DNA of 64,000 nt, taken from positions 434,001 through 498,000 of the forward strand of contig NZ_CP024091.1 in the NCBI RefSeq assembly GCF_002736205.1, given 5' to 3'. Position 1 is the stretch's first letter; every line of letters begins with the position of its first letter. Shown here piece after piece: positions 51,474-60,565 of the stretch. Made by a program: the position numbers and the translations under genes. This stretch comes from Pedobacter ginsengisoli. Lineage in GTDB: Bacteria; Bacteroidota; Bacteroidia; Sphingobacteriales; Sphingobacteriaceae. The notes beneath the pieces were generated by a model that ran no database searches, was not told the origin of the DNA, and saw nothing but the letters and a program-made list of their open reading frames with translations.

Positions 51474-53102
51474 TTATTTTGTTTTATACATTGCCGCACG
51501 TAAAGCTGCTACGTCATCACTTGAAATATACTCATCGTAGGTCATCATTTTATCAATTGTACCATTAGGAGTCAATTCAATGATACGTGTTGCTACAGAT
51601 TCTGTTAATGCATGATCTCGTGAGGTAAATAAAGCTGTTCCTTTAAAATCTTTTAAACCATTGTTTAATGCAGTAATAGATTCAAGATCAAGGTGATTGG
51701 TTGGTTCATCAAATAATAAAAGATTAGCATGTCTTAACATCATTTGCGAGAACATACAACGCATTTTCTCTCCTCCTGATAATACCTTTACATTTTTAAG
51801 AACCTCCTCGCCAGAGAAAAGCATTCGGCCAAGGAAACTTCTTACAAACTGCTCGTCCTGATCTGTTCCTGAATATTCACGCAGCCAATCAACCAGATTC
51901 TCATCTTTTCCTGCAAAATAAGGGGTGTTGTCATTAGGAATATCTGCAACGTTAATGGTTACTCCAAATTTAAATTCACCTGAATAGTCTTTTTCACGGC
52001 CGGTTAAAACATTATAAAACGCAGTGGTTGCAAGACTATTTTGAGAAAGAACGGCAATTTTATCGCCTTTATTAACCATGAAGTTAATGTTTTTGAACAT
52101 TACTTCACCATTTAAGGTACATGAAAGGTTTTCTACCTGCAAAATCTGATCCCCCGCTTCTCTGCCCAGGTTATTAAATAATATAGCAGGATATTTTCTG
52201 CTTGAGGCTTTAATTTCAGAGATATCAATTTTATCTAAAGCCTTTTTACGTGAAGTTGCTTGTTTTGATTTAGAAGCATTGGCACTAAAGCGCTGAATAA
52301 ATTCCTGGAGCTCTTTAACTTTTTCTTCCAGTTTTTTGTTCTGATCACTGCGTTGTTTTAAAGCCAGCTGACTTGATTCGTACCAGAAGGTATAGTTACC
52401 GGAGTAGATACTCATTTTGCTGAAATCAATATCAACAATATGCGTACAAACCGCATCTAAAAAGTGCCTGTCGTGAGATACAACCAAAACAATGTTTTGA
52501 TAGTCAGCAAGGAAGTTTTCCAACCAAGCAATTGTATCTATATCCAAATCGTTGGTAGGCTCATCCAGTAATAAAATATCAGGATTTCCAAATAAAGCCT
52601 GTGCCAATAGAACACGTACTTTTTGGTTACCATCAAGCTCTTTTAATTGCTTATAGTGGTGCTCTTCTTTAATGCCTAAGTTGCTAAGCATGGTGGCGGC
52701 ATTACTTTCCATATTCCATCCATCCATTTCGGCAAATTTATTTTCCAGCTCTCCCGCACGCTCACCATCTTTATCAGTAAAATCTTCTTTCAAATAGATG
52801 GCATCTTTTTCTTTCATGATGTCGTACAATTCCTTGTGTCCCATCATTACAGTTTCAATTACGCTGAATTCATCAAACTCATAGTGGTTTTGTTTTAAAA
52901 CGGCCATTCGTTCGCCAGGTGTAAAGGCTACATTACCTGTAGTTTGGTTTACATCGCCCGAAAGAATTTTAAGAAATGTTGATTTACCTGCACCGTTGGC
53001 ACCAATTACACCATAGCAGTTGCCATGAGTAAATTTTAGGTTAACATCTTCAAATAAAGTGCGTTTTCCGTAACGGAGTGATAAATTAGAAACTGAAATC
53101 AT
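51474..53102 (-). CDS. ABC-F family ATPase, YbiT-like, with a degenerate second ATP site
   Basis: The protein has two ATPase domains joined by a helical linker (about 245-290). Domain 1 has a good Walker A (GANGAGKST) and Walker B (LLLDEPTNDLD) but a changed signature (LKELDGNQKVR). Domain 2 has the signature LSGGEKMRC and Walker B LLLFDEPTNHLD, yet its Walker A is SQNSLATT, without the GK(S/T), and the H-loop reads TSRDH where SHD is expected. So one of the two composite sites should be weak or dead. Length (542 aa) and domain 1 resemble YbiT/EttA-type factors, which act on translation. It is a single gene with its own terminator. Confidence 0.88.
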   Translation of the reverse strand: MISVSNLSLRYGKRTLFEDVNLKFTHGNCYGVIGANGAGKSTFLKILSGDVNQTTGNVAFTPGERMAVLKQNHYEFDEFSVIETVMMGHKELYDIMKEKDAIYLKEDFTDKDGERAGELENKFAEMDGWNMESNAATMLSNLGIKEEHHYKQLKELDGNQKVRVLLAQALFGNPDILLLDEPTNDLDIDTIAWLENFLADYQNIVLVVSHDRHFLDAVCTHIVDIDFSKMSIYSGNYTFWYESSQLALKQRSDQNKKLEEKVKELQEFIQRFSANASKSKQATSRKKALDKIDISEIKASSRKYPAILFNNLGREAGDQILQVENLSCTLNGEVMFKNINFMVNKGDKIAVLSQNSLATTAFYNVLTGREKDYSGEFKFGVTINVADIPNDNTPYFAGKDENLVDWLREYSGTDQDEQFVRSFLGRMLFSGEEVLKNVKVLSGGEKMRCMFSQMMLRHANLLLFDEPTNHLDLESITALNNGLKDFKGTALFTSRDHALTESVATRIIELTPNGTIDKMMTYDEYISSDDVAALRAAMYKTK

Positions 53103-53252
53103 ATTGCTGAAAAATAAGTTGCAAAGGTAGGTATTATTTATAAAATCAGCTAGATTTTTAGCAATACTGCCAAACCACCGTTAGTTTTATATAAGTTTAA
53201 AGCGCAAAATATCTAAATTAGAAAACCAAAAACTGATTTATAATATAATTAA

Positions 53253-53822
53253 GTGAACAAGGAAGAATTAGTTGCAAAGCTTGGCTCATCAATGGAGTTT
53301 CAGATGGTAGCCACCTTAACCGATGTTATTGAAACTGATGATATAAAAGTGGCCGACCTGCTGGATATTAGTTTTTATAAAAAAAAGGAGGTGGCCTTTA
53401 GAGCTGCATGGATGTTGGAATATTTAATGACCAATAAGCCAGAAAGTTTTGTTTCATATATACCAAACCTTATATCCTTACTACCTAAACAGAACAATCC
53501 CTCTGCAATGAGGCACTATGCTAAAATCATTGCTTTATTAACCGATAGAAAAGCCATCGAAATATATAAGGGTAAAGCTATGGAAGTAGACTTTGAACCT
53601 GTTATTGATGTTTTGTTTACCTGGCTTGTTGATACAGAGGTACTTGTTGCAACCAAAGTACATTGCATGCAAACACTTGCAAATCTGGCACCTCGCTACG
53701 ATTGGATTAAAGATGAGTTGCTCGAAACTATCGATCACCTGGTTGATATTGAAAGTATTGCTTTTTTTGCCAGAGCCAGACAAATTAGAAAACAATTAAA
53801 GAAAGTTCAGCAGAAAGCTTAA
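53253..53822 (+). CDS. HEAT/ARM-like helical protein, 189 residues
   Basis: A GTG start is used, with a TAA directly before it in frame. The protein is all helical with repeat-like units (VAFRAAWMLEYLMTNKPESF, AMRHYAKIIALLTDRKAIEI, VATKVHCMQTLANLAPRYDW), like HEAT or armadillo scaffolds. It has no signal peptide. Proteins of this kind in Bacteroidota have been called adenylosuccinate lyase, but none of that enzyme's motifs is present. Role unknown. It is divergent from the YbiT-like gene. Confidence 0.78.
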   Translation: MNKEELVAKLGSSMEFQMVATLTDVIETDDIKVADLLDISFYKKKEVAFRAAWMLEYLMTNKPESFVSYIPNLISLLPKQNNPSAMRHYAKIIALLTDRKAIEIYKGKAMEVDFEPVIDVLFTWLVDTEVLVATKVHCMQTLANLAPRYDWIKDELLETIDHLVDIESIAFFARARQIRKQLKKVQQKA

Positions 53823-53869
53823 AGCCAAAACTATTACATGGTACAAACATTTCCATAAGTCATAAGTTC

Positions 53870-53877
53870 TATTTTTG
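53870..53877 (+). promoter_or_regulatory. -7 box just before the nitroreductase gene
   Basis: TATTTTTG matches TAnnTTTG and ends 6 bases before the ATG at 53884. If used, the transcript would start about at the ATG, giving a nearly leaderless mRNA. No TTG was found at the expected upstream distance. Confidence 0.4.
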
Positions 53878-53883
53878 CGAGGT

Positions 53884-54462
53884 ATGGAACAAGAAATAGA
53901 AGTTTTAAGCAGAATTATTAAACGCAGACGGAGTATTTTTCCGATAAGCTATACCGGTCAGGAAGTACCTGTTAAAGTAATACAGCAAATTCTGGAAAGT
54001 GCAAACTATGCACCTACTCATAAATTAACACAACCCTGGCGCTTTGTAGTGTTCAGAAACGAAGGAAAGATAAACTTTGGTAAGGAGCTTGCACGCTTGT
54101 ATAAGGAAACTACACCAGCTCTGCAGTTTTTACAAAAGAAATATGATAGCATTCTGGAAAAGGCGGAACAAGCCAGTTGCATTGTTGCCTTAAATGCCAA
54201 ATTACACACTGATAAAGTGCCTGAATGGGAAGAACTTGCTGCACTTGCCTGTGCAGTTCAAAATATGGCATTAACTGCCGAGGCCCTAAATGTGGGTGCC
54301 TATTGGAGTTCGCCTGGAATGATTGCAGATTTGAAGGATTATCTTAACTTAGGGGAACAGGAAAAATGCTTTGGGCTTTTTTATATGGGATACCATAATG
54401 AAGAACCGCGCGAGGCAATACGTACTCCAATTGAAGATAAGATTAAATGGATAGAATCATAA
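53884..54462 (+). CDS. Nitroreductase family protein (flavin-dependent oxidoreductase)
   Basis: I chose the ATG at 53884; the in-frame TTG at 53875 lies within the -7 box. The family pattern is clear: IIKRRRSIFPISYTGQEVPV (FMN-binding Arg), ESANYAPTHKLTQPWRFVVF, the LACAVQNMALTAEALNVGAY helix and the late GLFYMGY. Members reduce nitro groups, quinones or flavins with NAD(P)H. Length 192 aa. The next gene begins 3 bases after its stop. Confidence 0.92.
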   Translation: MEQEIEVLSRIIKRRRSIFPISYTGQEVPVKVIQQILESANYAPTHKLTQPWRFVVFRNEGKINFGKELARLYKETTPALQFLQKKYDSILEKAEQASCIVALNAKLHTDKVPEWEELAALACAVQNMALTAEALNVGAYWSSPGMIADLKDYLNLGEQEKCFGLFYMGYHNEEPREAIRTPIEDKIKWIES

Positions 54463-54465
54463 TTT

Positions 54466-54918
54466 ATGCAGGGCATTAAAGCGACATTATACCGACTTTG
54501 TTTAAATTTTATAGAACAAAGAATTCAGACTGCTGAAGTTGCATTGCAGCAGGCACGCGAAGCCAGTAATGATGATACTAAAAGCAGTGCTGGTGATAAA
54601 TATGAAACCAGCAGAGAAATGATGCAACAGGATATAGATAGAAATAAACGCCTACTTATAGATGCGCAGGACAACTTAAGGCTGTTAAAGATTATTGAAG
54701 TAAATCATGAATCTGAAATTATAAAGCATGGCAGTTTAGTATATACCAATAACGGCGCTTTTTACATCAGTGTTAGTGCCGGTCAACTCACAGTTGATGG
54801 CAGGGCTATATTCGCTATTTCCCCTTCATCGCCCATTGGCAAATTGCTTTTGGATAAGAAGAAGGGGGATGCCTTTGACTTTAATGATAAGAGATTTGTA
54901 GTTGAAGCTGTTGCTTAA
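54466..54918 (+). CDS. GreA/GreB-like protein
   Basis: The N-terminal 80 residues form a helical hairpin (FIEQRIQTAEVALQQAREAS, KSSAGDKYETSREMMQQDID). The C-terminal part resembles the FKBP-like domain of Gre transcript-cleavage factors, with IFAISPSSPIGKLLLDKKKGD in place of SPxGxALLGKxxGD. Bacteroidota members have been mislabelled 3-oxoacyl-ACP synthase. The acidic tip residues of GreA are not evident, so RNA-cleavage help is doubtful. It follows the nitroreductase by 3 bases and converges on the deacetylase pair with a gap of one base. Confidence 0.75.
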   Translation: MQGIKATLYRLCLNFIEQRIQTAEVALQQAREASNDDTKSSAGDKYETSREMMQQDIDRNKRLLIDAQDNLRLLKIIEVNHESEIIKHGSLVYTNNGAFYISVSAGQLTVDGRAIFAISPSSPIGKLLLDKKKGDAFDFNDKRFVVEAVA

Positions 54919-54919
54919 A

Positions 54920-55765
54920 CTATTTAAAACTCTTATTTATACTTTGATAAAGGTTCTTAGCCGTATATCTTCCAGGATCAATAATGCGACGGATGGTGAA
55001 AAGCGGATTTGTCTCATCTCTTTTTGTAGATAAGATGAAAGCTGCTTTAAAACCATGCTCCTTTAGTTTGTGCAAAGTTTCTGGTTTCCAAACACCATAT
55101 GGATAAGCAAAATATTCTACCTTTTTACCTGTAATGGTTTCCAGTGTTTTGGTGGGTTTATCTATTTGTATTTCCCAATCCTCATCTGTAAACTGGGTGA
55201 AGTTTTTATGGTTCCAGGTATGGCTTGCAATAACATGACCTTCGTTTGATAAGGTTTTTATCTGCGCTTTGCTCATATATCTGGGCCTTCCAATAGATAC
55301 GGTCATGATAAAGAAAACACCTTTAAAGCCATATTTTTTTAGCTCAGGCGCAGCAACAGTAAACTGATCCAGATCAGTATCGTCAAAGCTTATAATAATT
55401 GGCTTTTCCGGAAGTTTAGTTCCATAATTCAGGTAATCATAAAGCTGATCAGGTAAAATGGTATGGTACCCACTATCAGCCAGCATTTTTATATGCTGCT
55501 TAAAATTTGCCGGAGGAATAATGTCGTCATGAGCACGTTTGGAATCACTTGCTTTCCAGTCTCTGATCTGATGATAACAAAGAACAGGTACTTCCTTTCT
55601 GCTCAAAATCTCAGCAGCAGTAGCTTCCTTTTTAGGTGCGTCGTTTGCTTCAACAGTGTCTTTGTCCGAATTTACTGAAGTGGAACTGGTTTTACTTTGA
55701 CCAGAGTTTGTACATGCCGATGCTAACAGCATTAAACCCGCCGCCAAATTTAGAAATAATTTCAT
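54920..55765 (-). CDS. Polysaccharide deacetylase lipoprotein, copy 2
   Basis: The lipobox ASAC (Cys18) marks a lipoprotein. The NodB domain begins at VPVLCYHQIRDW. Its metal/catalytic motif is SFDDTD (Asp128, Asp129; the usual form is TFDDG) and the second motif is SHTWNHKNF (His182, His186), both intact. These enzymes remove acetyl groups from chitin-like, peptidoglycan or exopolysaccharide sugars. It shares one base with the upstream paralogue at 55765, so the two are co-translated. The late motif FAYPYGVW is also normal. Substrate unknown. Confidence 0.9.
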   Translation of the reverse strand: MKLFLNLAAGLMLLASACTNSGQSKTSSTSVNSDKDTVEANDAPKKEATAAEILSRKEVPVLCYHQIRDWKASDSKRAHDDIIPPANFKQHIKMLADSGYHTILPDQLYDYLNYGTKLPEKPIIISFDDTDLDQFTVAAPELKKYGFKGVFFIMTVSIGRPRYMSKAQIKTLSNEGHVIASHTWNHKNFTQFTDEDWEIQIDKPTKTLETITGKKVEYFAYPYGVWKPETLHKLKEHGFKAAFILSTKRDETNPLFTIRRIIDPGRYTAKNLYQSINKSFK

Positions 55766-56649
55766 TAGAAGCTTTTTACAATGCTGTTATGAAGGGTTTT
55801 TGGGCTCCAGTAACCACTGGCAATAATTCTTCTTACCGTATATAAAGGATAATTCTGGTCACGTTTATCAGCAAGTGAGAAGGCCATTCTAAATCCACGT
55901 TTTTTTAACTCAGGGAAGCCTTCAGCATTCCATAGTCCAAATGGATAAGCAAATTCCGTCATCTTTTTGCCTGTAATTTCTTCAAGCTTCTTTGTTGGTT
56001 TATCCAGTTGCTCTTCCCAATCCTTTCCTTGGTATTTTTTGAAATTTTTATGGTCATAAGTGTGACTGCCAATTATATTTCCATCATCAGAAAGTTGTTT
56101 TATCTGCTCTTTGGTCATATAATCAACAAACTTGCCTTTGCGGCCAATAGAAACAGTCATAATAAAATATACTGCTTTAAAGCCATACTTTTTAAGGGTA
56201 GGAGCAGCAATAGTAAACTGATCCATATCTGTATCATCGAAAGTAAACATGATAGGTTTGCTTGGCAACGGGGCCCCTGTATTTAAATAGGCATATAACT
56301 GATCTGGCAGTATAGAATGATAACCACTATCCGCAAGCATTTTAACCTGATCTTTAAAGTTTTGTATTTCAACAATGTAATCTTTTCCTACTTTTCCATC
56401 AGTTGGCTTCCAGTTACGCACCTGGTGGTAGCATAGAATAGGCACCTGTTTACGGGCAAGTATAGTTTTGGCATCAGCAACTTTAATTTTGCTTATATCA
56501 ATTTTCTCTGCCTGAACTTCTTCCTTTGATAGGGTTTGGGTTAAAGTGTCCTTAACATCTGCATTGTCAGTGTTAGTTTGCGATTTTGACTGGCAACTGG
56601 CGGTAAAAATTGCCGCTGCAGCCAATAAAGGTAGAAGGTGCTGTTTCAT
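55765..56649 (-). CDS. Polysaccharide deacetylase lipoprotein, copy 1
   Basis: The lipobox TASC (Cys19) follows a short signal peptide. The NodB domain has VPILCYHQVRNW, FTFDDTDMDQF, and GSHTYDHKNF, so the metal site (Asp, two His) is intact. The core is very like that of the second copy, apart from a short insert (GRKGKFVDYMTKEQ) near the middle. The two genes overlap at one base and arose by tandem duplication. Both would act in the periplasm or at the surface. Confidence 0.9.
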   Translation of the reverse strand: MKQHLLPLLAAAAIFTASCQSKSQTNTDNADVKDTLTQTLSKEEVQAEKIDISKIKVADAKTILARKQVPILCYHQVRNWKPTDGKVGKDYIVEIQNFKDQVKMLADSGYHSILPDQLYAYLNTGAPLPSKPIMFTFDDTDMDQFTIAAPTLKKYGFKAVYFIMTVSIGRKGKFVDYMTKEQIKQLSDDGNIIGSHTYDHKNFKKYQGKDWEEQLDKPTKKLEEITGKKMTEFAYPFGLWNAEGFPELKKRGFRMAFSLADKRDQNYPLYTVRRIIASGYWSPKTLHNSIVKSF

Positions 56650-56781
56650 CTATAAAAATTTATGGCAAAACTATGAAATCAATGGCTATTTTAATGCATT
56701 AACTATCATATTTATTACAATTAAAGATTCATCCTTCTTTAGTATTAATCAATAATTTAGCCGTTTTAATTAACAGTTCAA

Positions 56782-59286
56782 ATGAAGAAACTTTACATTG
56801 TATTTTTATTGCTTATTAGTGTAGGTTTTAGTGCCGTTTCGCAGACTAAAACTTTTACAATAACAGAAACCACAACTCAGGCGCCAAAAGCAAATTATCA
56901 GCTTGCTTCCCGGTTTTCGCCCAATAAACTTAAAAAACTCATTTATTCAACCACTGTTGATCCGCATTGGTTAAAATTAAGTAACCGTTTTTGGTATGAA
57001 TACGAAACACCAAACGGTAAGCTATGGTATTTGGTTGATCCGGTTGCAAAAAGTAAAAAGCAGATATTTGATAATGCAAAGCTTGCTGCAGAAATTACTA
57101 CAGCCATTCGTGATCCTTTTGATGCACAGCATCTGCCTTTAGAAAATCTTAAGTTTTCTAGCGATGAAAAACAAATCAGTTTTGAAGTAAAAAGTACCAT
57201 TGATGAATTGAAAAAAGACCGCAAGGATAAGAAAGATGCTGACTCTATGCAGAAGAAAGTGTTCTTCTTTAACTATGATATTGCAAGTGCAAAACTTACT
57301 GAGGTTCCTAATTATAGCAAGCCTAAAGCAAAGCCTTCATGGGGTTCAGTAGCGCCAGATTCTTCGGCAATCATTTTCAGTAGAAACTACAACTTGTACT
57401 GGATGGATAAAGAAAACTATAAAAAGGCGGTTAAGAATGAAGAGGATAGTACCATAGTAGAGCATCAGTTAACAAAAGACGGTGTTAAGTTTTATTCTTA
57501 CGGCAGTGATGGTGATGGAGAAAACAATGAAGAACAGGAGAAAAATAATAAAAAGAGACGCAGAGCCTATGTGCTATGGTCGCCAAATTCTAAATACTTT
57601 GTATTAGACAGGACAGATTCCCGTAAGGTTAAAGACCTTTGGGTGGTAAACAACATTACAGCCGGCAGGCCTACATTAGAGACCTATAAGTATCAGATGC
57701 CAGGTGAGCCTGATGCTCCGATTGATGAGCTTCTTTTATTCAATTTTGCCAGCAAAACTTTTAAAAAATTAAATACAGCTGCTTTTAAAGATCAGAGTGT
57801 ATCTGTATGGGGGGCACCCTCTTTAAATAAAGATCGTGATAATGAATTCAGGCCTTCAATTTGGCTGGGTAATAATAGTAAAATCTATTTCTCGCGGACC
57901 AGCAGAGATCTTAAACGAGTTGATGTATGTACTGTTGATATCAATACCGACGTAGTAACTCCGGTAATTGACGAGCGTTTTAATACCTACGTTGAAATTA
58001 ACCGTCCGGGTCTGGTAAACGATGGAAATGAAATTATTCATTGGTCTGAAAGGGATGGCTGGGCACATTTTTACCTGTTTGATGGCAATGGTAAATTAAA
58101 AAGTCAAATCACAAAAGGTGCTTTTCATTGCGAGAGTATTGTAAATATCGACGAAAAAAACCGGGTATTATATTTTACAGCAAACGGCCGTGAGGCTAAA
58201 GAAGATCCTTATTACCTGCATTTATACCGCATTAATTTTGATGGATCTGGAATTAAGCTCCTGAACCCTGGAGATTTTGATCATGCTGTAAACATGAACG
58301 ATGAGAATAAGTATTTCATAAATAACTTTTCAAGGGTTAATACAGTGCCAAAATCGGTACTGATGGACAATACCGGTAAAAAGATTATGGATCTGGAAAC
58401 TGCTGATCTTTCATTATTAATGGCTACCGGCTATAAATTTCCTGAGCCATTTAAAGTTAAGGCCGATGATGGTATTACAGATATTTATGGGGTAATGTAC
58501 AAACCCTTTAATTTCGACCCGGCTAAAAAATATCCGATCATAGAGTATGTATATCCCGGTCCTCAAACAGAGGCGGTTAATAAGTCGTTTGGTAAAAGTA
58601 TGGATAGAACCGACCGTTTGGCACAGTTTGGTTATGTGGTAATTACGGTTGGTAACAGGGGAGGAAATCCAGCAAGATCTAAATGGTACCATACTTATGG
58701 TTACGGAAATCTTCGTGATTATGGTTTGGCCGATAAAAAGGCAGCTGTGGAACAACTAGCCGATAGGTACTCGTATATCGATGCCAGCAAAGTTGGTATT
58801 ACCGGTCACTCGGGTGGTGGTTTCATGTCTACAGCCGCAATGCTTGTGTATCCTGATTTCTTTAAGGTTGCCGTTTCTAATGCAGGAAATCATGATAACA
58901 GTATTTATAACAGGTGGTGGAGCGAAAAACACCATGGTGTAAAAGAAATCGTTTCTGCCAAAGGCGATACCACATTTAAATACAGTATTGATAAAAACCC
59001 TGACCTTGCTAAAAACCTGAAAGGTCATTTAATGCTGATGACAGGCGATGTTGATAATAACGTACATCCGGCAAATACCATTAGGGTAGCTAATGCTTTA
59101 ATGAAAGCTGGTAAAAGATTTGAGTTTGTTATTATACCAGGACAACGCCATGCCTTTGGTGATTTAACTGAATATGCTTTCTGGAAACTTGCAGATCATT
59201 TTAATAAATATCTGATTGGCGATTTCTCTCAGTCTGACCAGGTTAATATACTGGAGATGGATAGAGAGATAGAACAGAAAAAATAA
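56782..59286 (+). CDS. S9 family dipeptidyl peptidase IV-type serine peptidase
   Basis: The signal peptide (YIVFLLLISVGFSAVSQ) marks export. A beta-propeller of about 500 residues precedes the alpha/beta-hydrolase domain. The triad is Ser677 in TGHSGGGFM, Asp758 in GDVDNNVHP and His790 in PGQRHAFG. PGPQTEAV and FGYVVITVGNRGGNP are also typical of DPP-IV-like enzymes of Bacteroidota, which cut dipeptides from peptide N-termini. The usual double-Glu motif of DPP-IV was not looked for in detail. Length 834 aa. It ends at a clear terminator. Confidence 0.92.
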   Translation: MKKLYIVFLLLISVGFSAVSQTKTFTITETTTQAPKANYQLASRFSPNKLKKLIYSTTVDPHWLKLSNRFWYEYETPNGKLWYLVDPVAKSKKQIFDNAKLAAEITTAIRDPFDAQHLPLENLKFSSDEKQISFEVKSTIDELKKDRKDKKDADSMQKKVFFFNYDIASAKLTEVPNYSKPKAKPSWGSVAPDSSAIIFSRNYNLYWMDKENYKKAVKNEEDSTIVEHQLTKDGVKFYSYGSDGDGENNEEQEKNNKKRRRAYVLWSPNSKYFVLDRTDSRKVKDLWVVNNITAGRPTLETYKYQMPGEPDAPIDELLLFNFASKTFKKLNTAAFKDQSVSVWGAPSLNKDRDNEFRPSIWLGNNSKIYFSRTSRDLKRVDVCTVDINTDVVTPVIDERFNTYVEINRPGLVNDGNEIIHWSERDGWAHFYLFDGNGKLKSQITKGAFHCESIVNIDEKNRVLYFTANGREAKEDPYYLHLYRINFDGSGIKLLNPGDFDHAVNMNDENKYFINNFSRVNTVPKSVLMDNTGKKIMDLETADLSLLMATGYKFPEPFKVKADDGITDIYGVMYKPFNFDPAKKYPIIEYVYPGPQTEAVNKSFGKSMDRTDRLAQFGYVVITVGNRGGNPARSKWYHTYGYGNLRDYGLADKKAAVEQLADRYSYIDASKVGITGHSGGGFMSTAAMLVYPDFFKVAVSNAGNHDNSIYNRWWSEKHHGVKEIVSAKGDTTFKYSIDKNPDLAKNLKGHLMLMTGDVDNNVHPANTIRVANALMKAGKRFEFVIIPGQRHAFGDLTEYAFWKLADHFNKYLIGDFSQSDQVNILEMDREIEQKK

Positions 59287-59327
59287 ACAAAAAGGGCGGT
59301 TGCAATTTGTAACCGCCCTTTTTGTTT
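59285..59327. terminator. Bidirectional terminator, 17-bp stem
   Basis: AAACAAAAAGGGCGGTT (59285-59301) and its exact complement (59311-59327) have a 9-base loop and A/T-tract ends. The stem begins within the stop codon of the peptidase gene and lies 12 bases before the end of the minus-strand C1 peptidase gene, so it probably serves both. Confidence 0.88.
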
Positions 59328-59339
59328 ATAATGTGAGTT

Positions 59340-60446
59340 TTATTTTATGCCCAGTTTACCTTTTAATTCCTTTGTAAGCGCCGCTTTTGGTACTACAAGG
59401 CTTACGGTGTTAATTGCAAAATAAGGTTCAGATACTTCTATGTAACCTTTAAAAGGCCCAACATCTCCCCATGAGTTTTTAACTTTGAAGAACACCTTGC
59501 CATTTGCCGATTGTTCCATACCAATAAGATGCATCAGGTGATCATCCTGAGTGGTTAAATTCTCATACAATTGCTGGCGCAACTCAGGTGTGTAGGCAAT
59601 TTCTTTTATATCAGGGTTTAATTCAGCTTGTTTAGCATCTGCGGTATCAGCAAATAACATTGCATAGCCTTTTTGCTGCTGAAAGTTTCTGCTGCTTACG
59701 TCAGCATCCCACATAATGGTATAGCCATTTTTTACAGCAGTAGTTGTCATAGTTACCATTTCCGCCAATGGAAGGTTGTAAAACGATCCGTTAGCAAAAT
59801 TATCAGGTGCTTCCAAAACAAACTGGCTATAATAAGGGTGGTGAGTAAAAGAAGTAATGTTTACATAATCGTCAGCATCAAACTTTAATACATCTTTAGC
59901 AAAGGTTTTTGCAGTATAGCTTTTGCCTTTGTAGTCAAAATTAGTAGGTGGAACTCCAATTTTTTCATCAAGGATTTGCTCATAGCCTTTTAACCAGTCA
60001 TTATCAAGAGGGCGTTTTTTAAGTACGCCATCAAGGTATGTTTTTAATGCAGTTTCCAGTCCGGTGTGGTTAGGTATTTCGCCGCTTAAACCCTGAAAAG
60101 CTTCTTGCGGCATTGCGCCATAAAGAGATATAGCACGTACCAGATCGTGTCCAAGGCCACCTTCGCCAAACTGTGCTTTCCCCTGACGAAGAATGTAGTT
60201 CTTAGCTTTTTCTATGTAAACGTTGCGTGCAGTAAACATTTCTGATAAATTAAGCTCTCCTAAACCTTTACGTATTCCTTCTGATTCGATCAGCGAGGTG
60301 GTAGAGTAATTCCAGCAAGTGCCAGACTGGCCTTGGTTTTTAACTGCAGTAGCTGCGTTTTCTTTTATAGGCTTTAATGTATTGTTCTGTGCTTGAGCAG
60401 ACAAAACAAATCCAAACCCAATTGCAAATAATATAGTTTTTTTCAT
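59340..60446 (-). CDS. C1-type cysteine peptidase (aminopeptidase C/bleomycin hydrolase-like), exported
   Basis: I chose the ATG at 60446 because a signal peptide (MKKTILFAIGFGFVLSAQAQ) follows; an in-frame start 36 bases upstream adds unlikely residues. The triad is Cys44 in QGQSGTCWNYS, His306 in HLMHLIGM and Asn324 in VKNSWGD. The order and spacing are those of the PepC/bleomycin-hydrolase branch of papain-like enzymes. Unlike cytosolic PepC it is exported, and shorter (368 aa). It probably trims peptides in the periplasm. Confidence 0.9.
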   Translation of the reverse strand: MKKTILFAIGFGFVLSAQAQNNTLKPIKENAATAVKNQGQSGTCWNYSTTSLIESEGIRKGLGELNLSEMFTARNVYIEKAKNYILRQGKAQFGEGGLGHDLVRAISLYGAMPQEAFQGLSGEIPNHTGLETALKTYLDGVLKKRPLDNDWLKGYEQILDEKIGVPPTNFDYKGKSYTAKTFAKDVLKFDADDYVNITSFTHHPYYSQFVLEAPDNFANGSFYNLPLAEMVTMTTTAVKNGYTIMWDADVSSRNFQQQKGYAMLFADTADAKQAELNPDIKEIAYTPELRQQLYENLTTQDDHLMHLIGMEQSANGKVFFKVKNSWGDVGPFKGYIEVSEPYFAINTVSLVVPKAALTKELKGKLGIK

Positions 60447-60511
60447 TTTTGATAAGCTAGTTGGCCAAAAATAGGAAACCATTATGAGTATTTAATAAAA
60501 AATTAATCATA

Positions 60512-60543
60512 AAAAAAGCCCTTGCAAATGCAAAGGGCTCTTT
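60512..60543 (-). terminator. Terminator of the outer-membrane protein gene
   Basis: On the minus strand AGAGCCCTTTGCA and TGCAAGGGCTT pair with one bulged base, and a run of seven T follows. It lies 23 bases after the stop of the outer-membrane protein gene. Confidence 0.8.
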
Positions 60544-60565
60544 ATCTAACCAAATGTAAAGTTTA

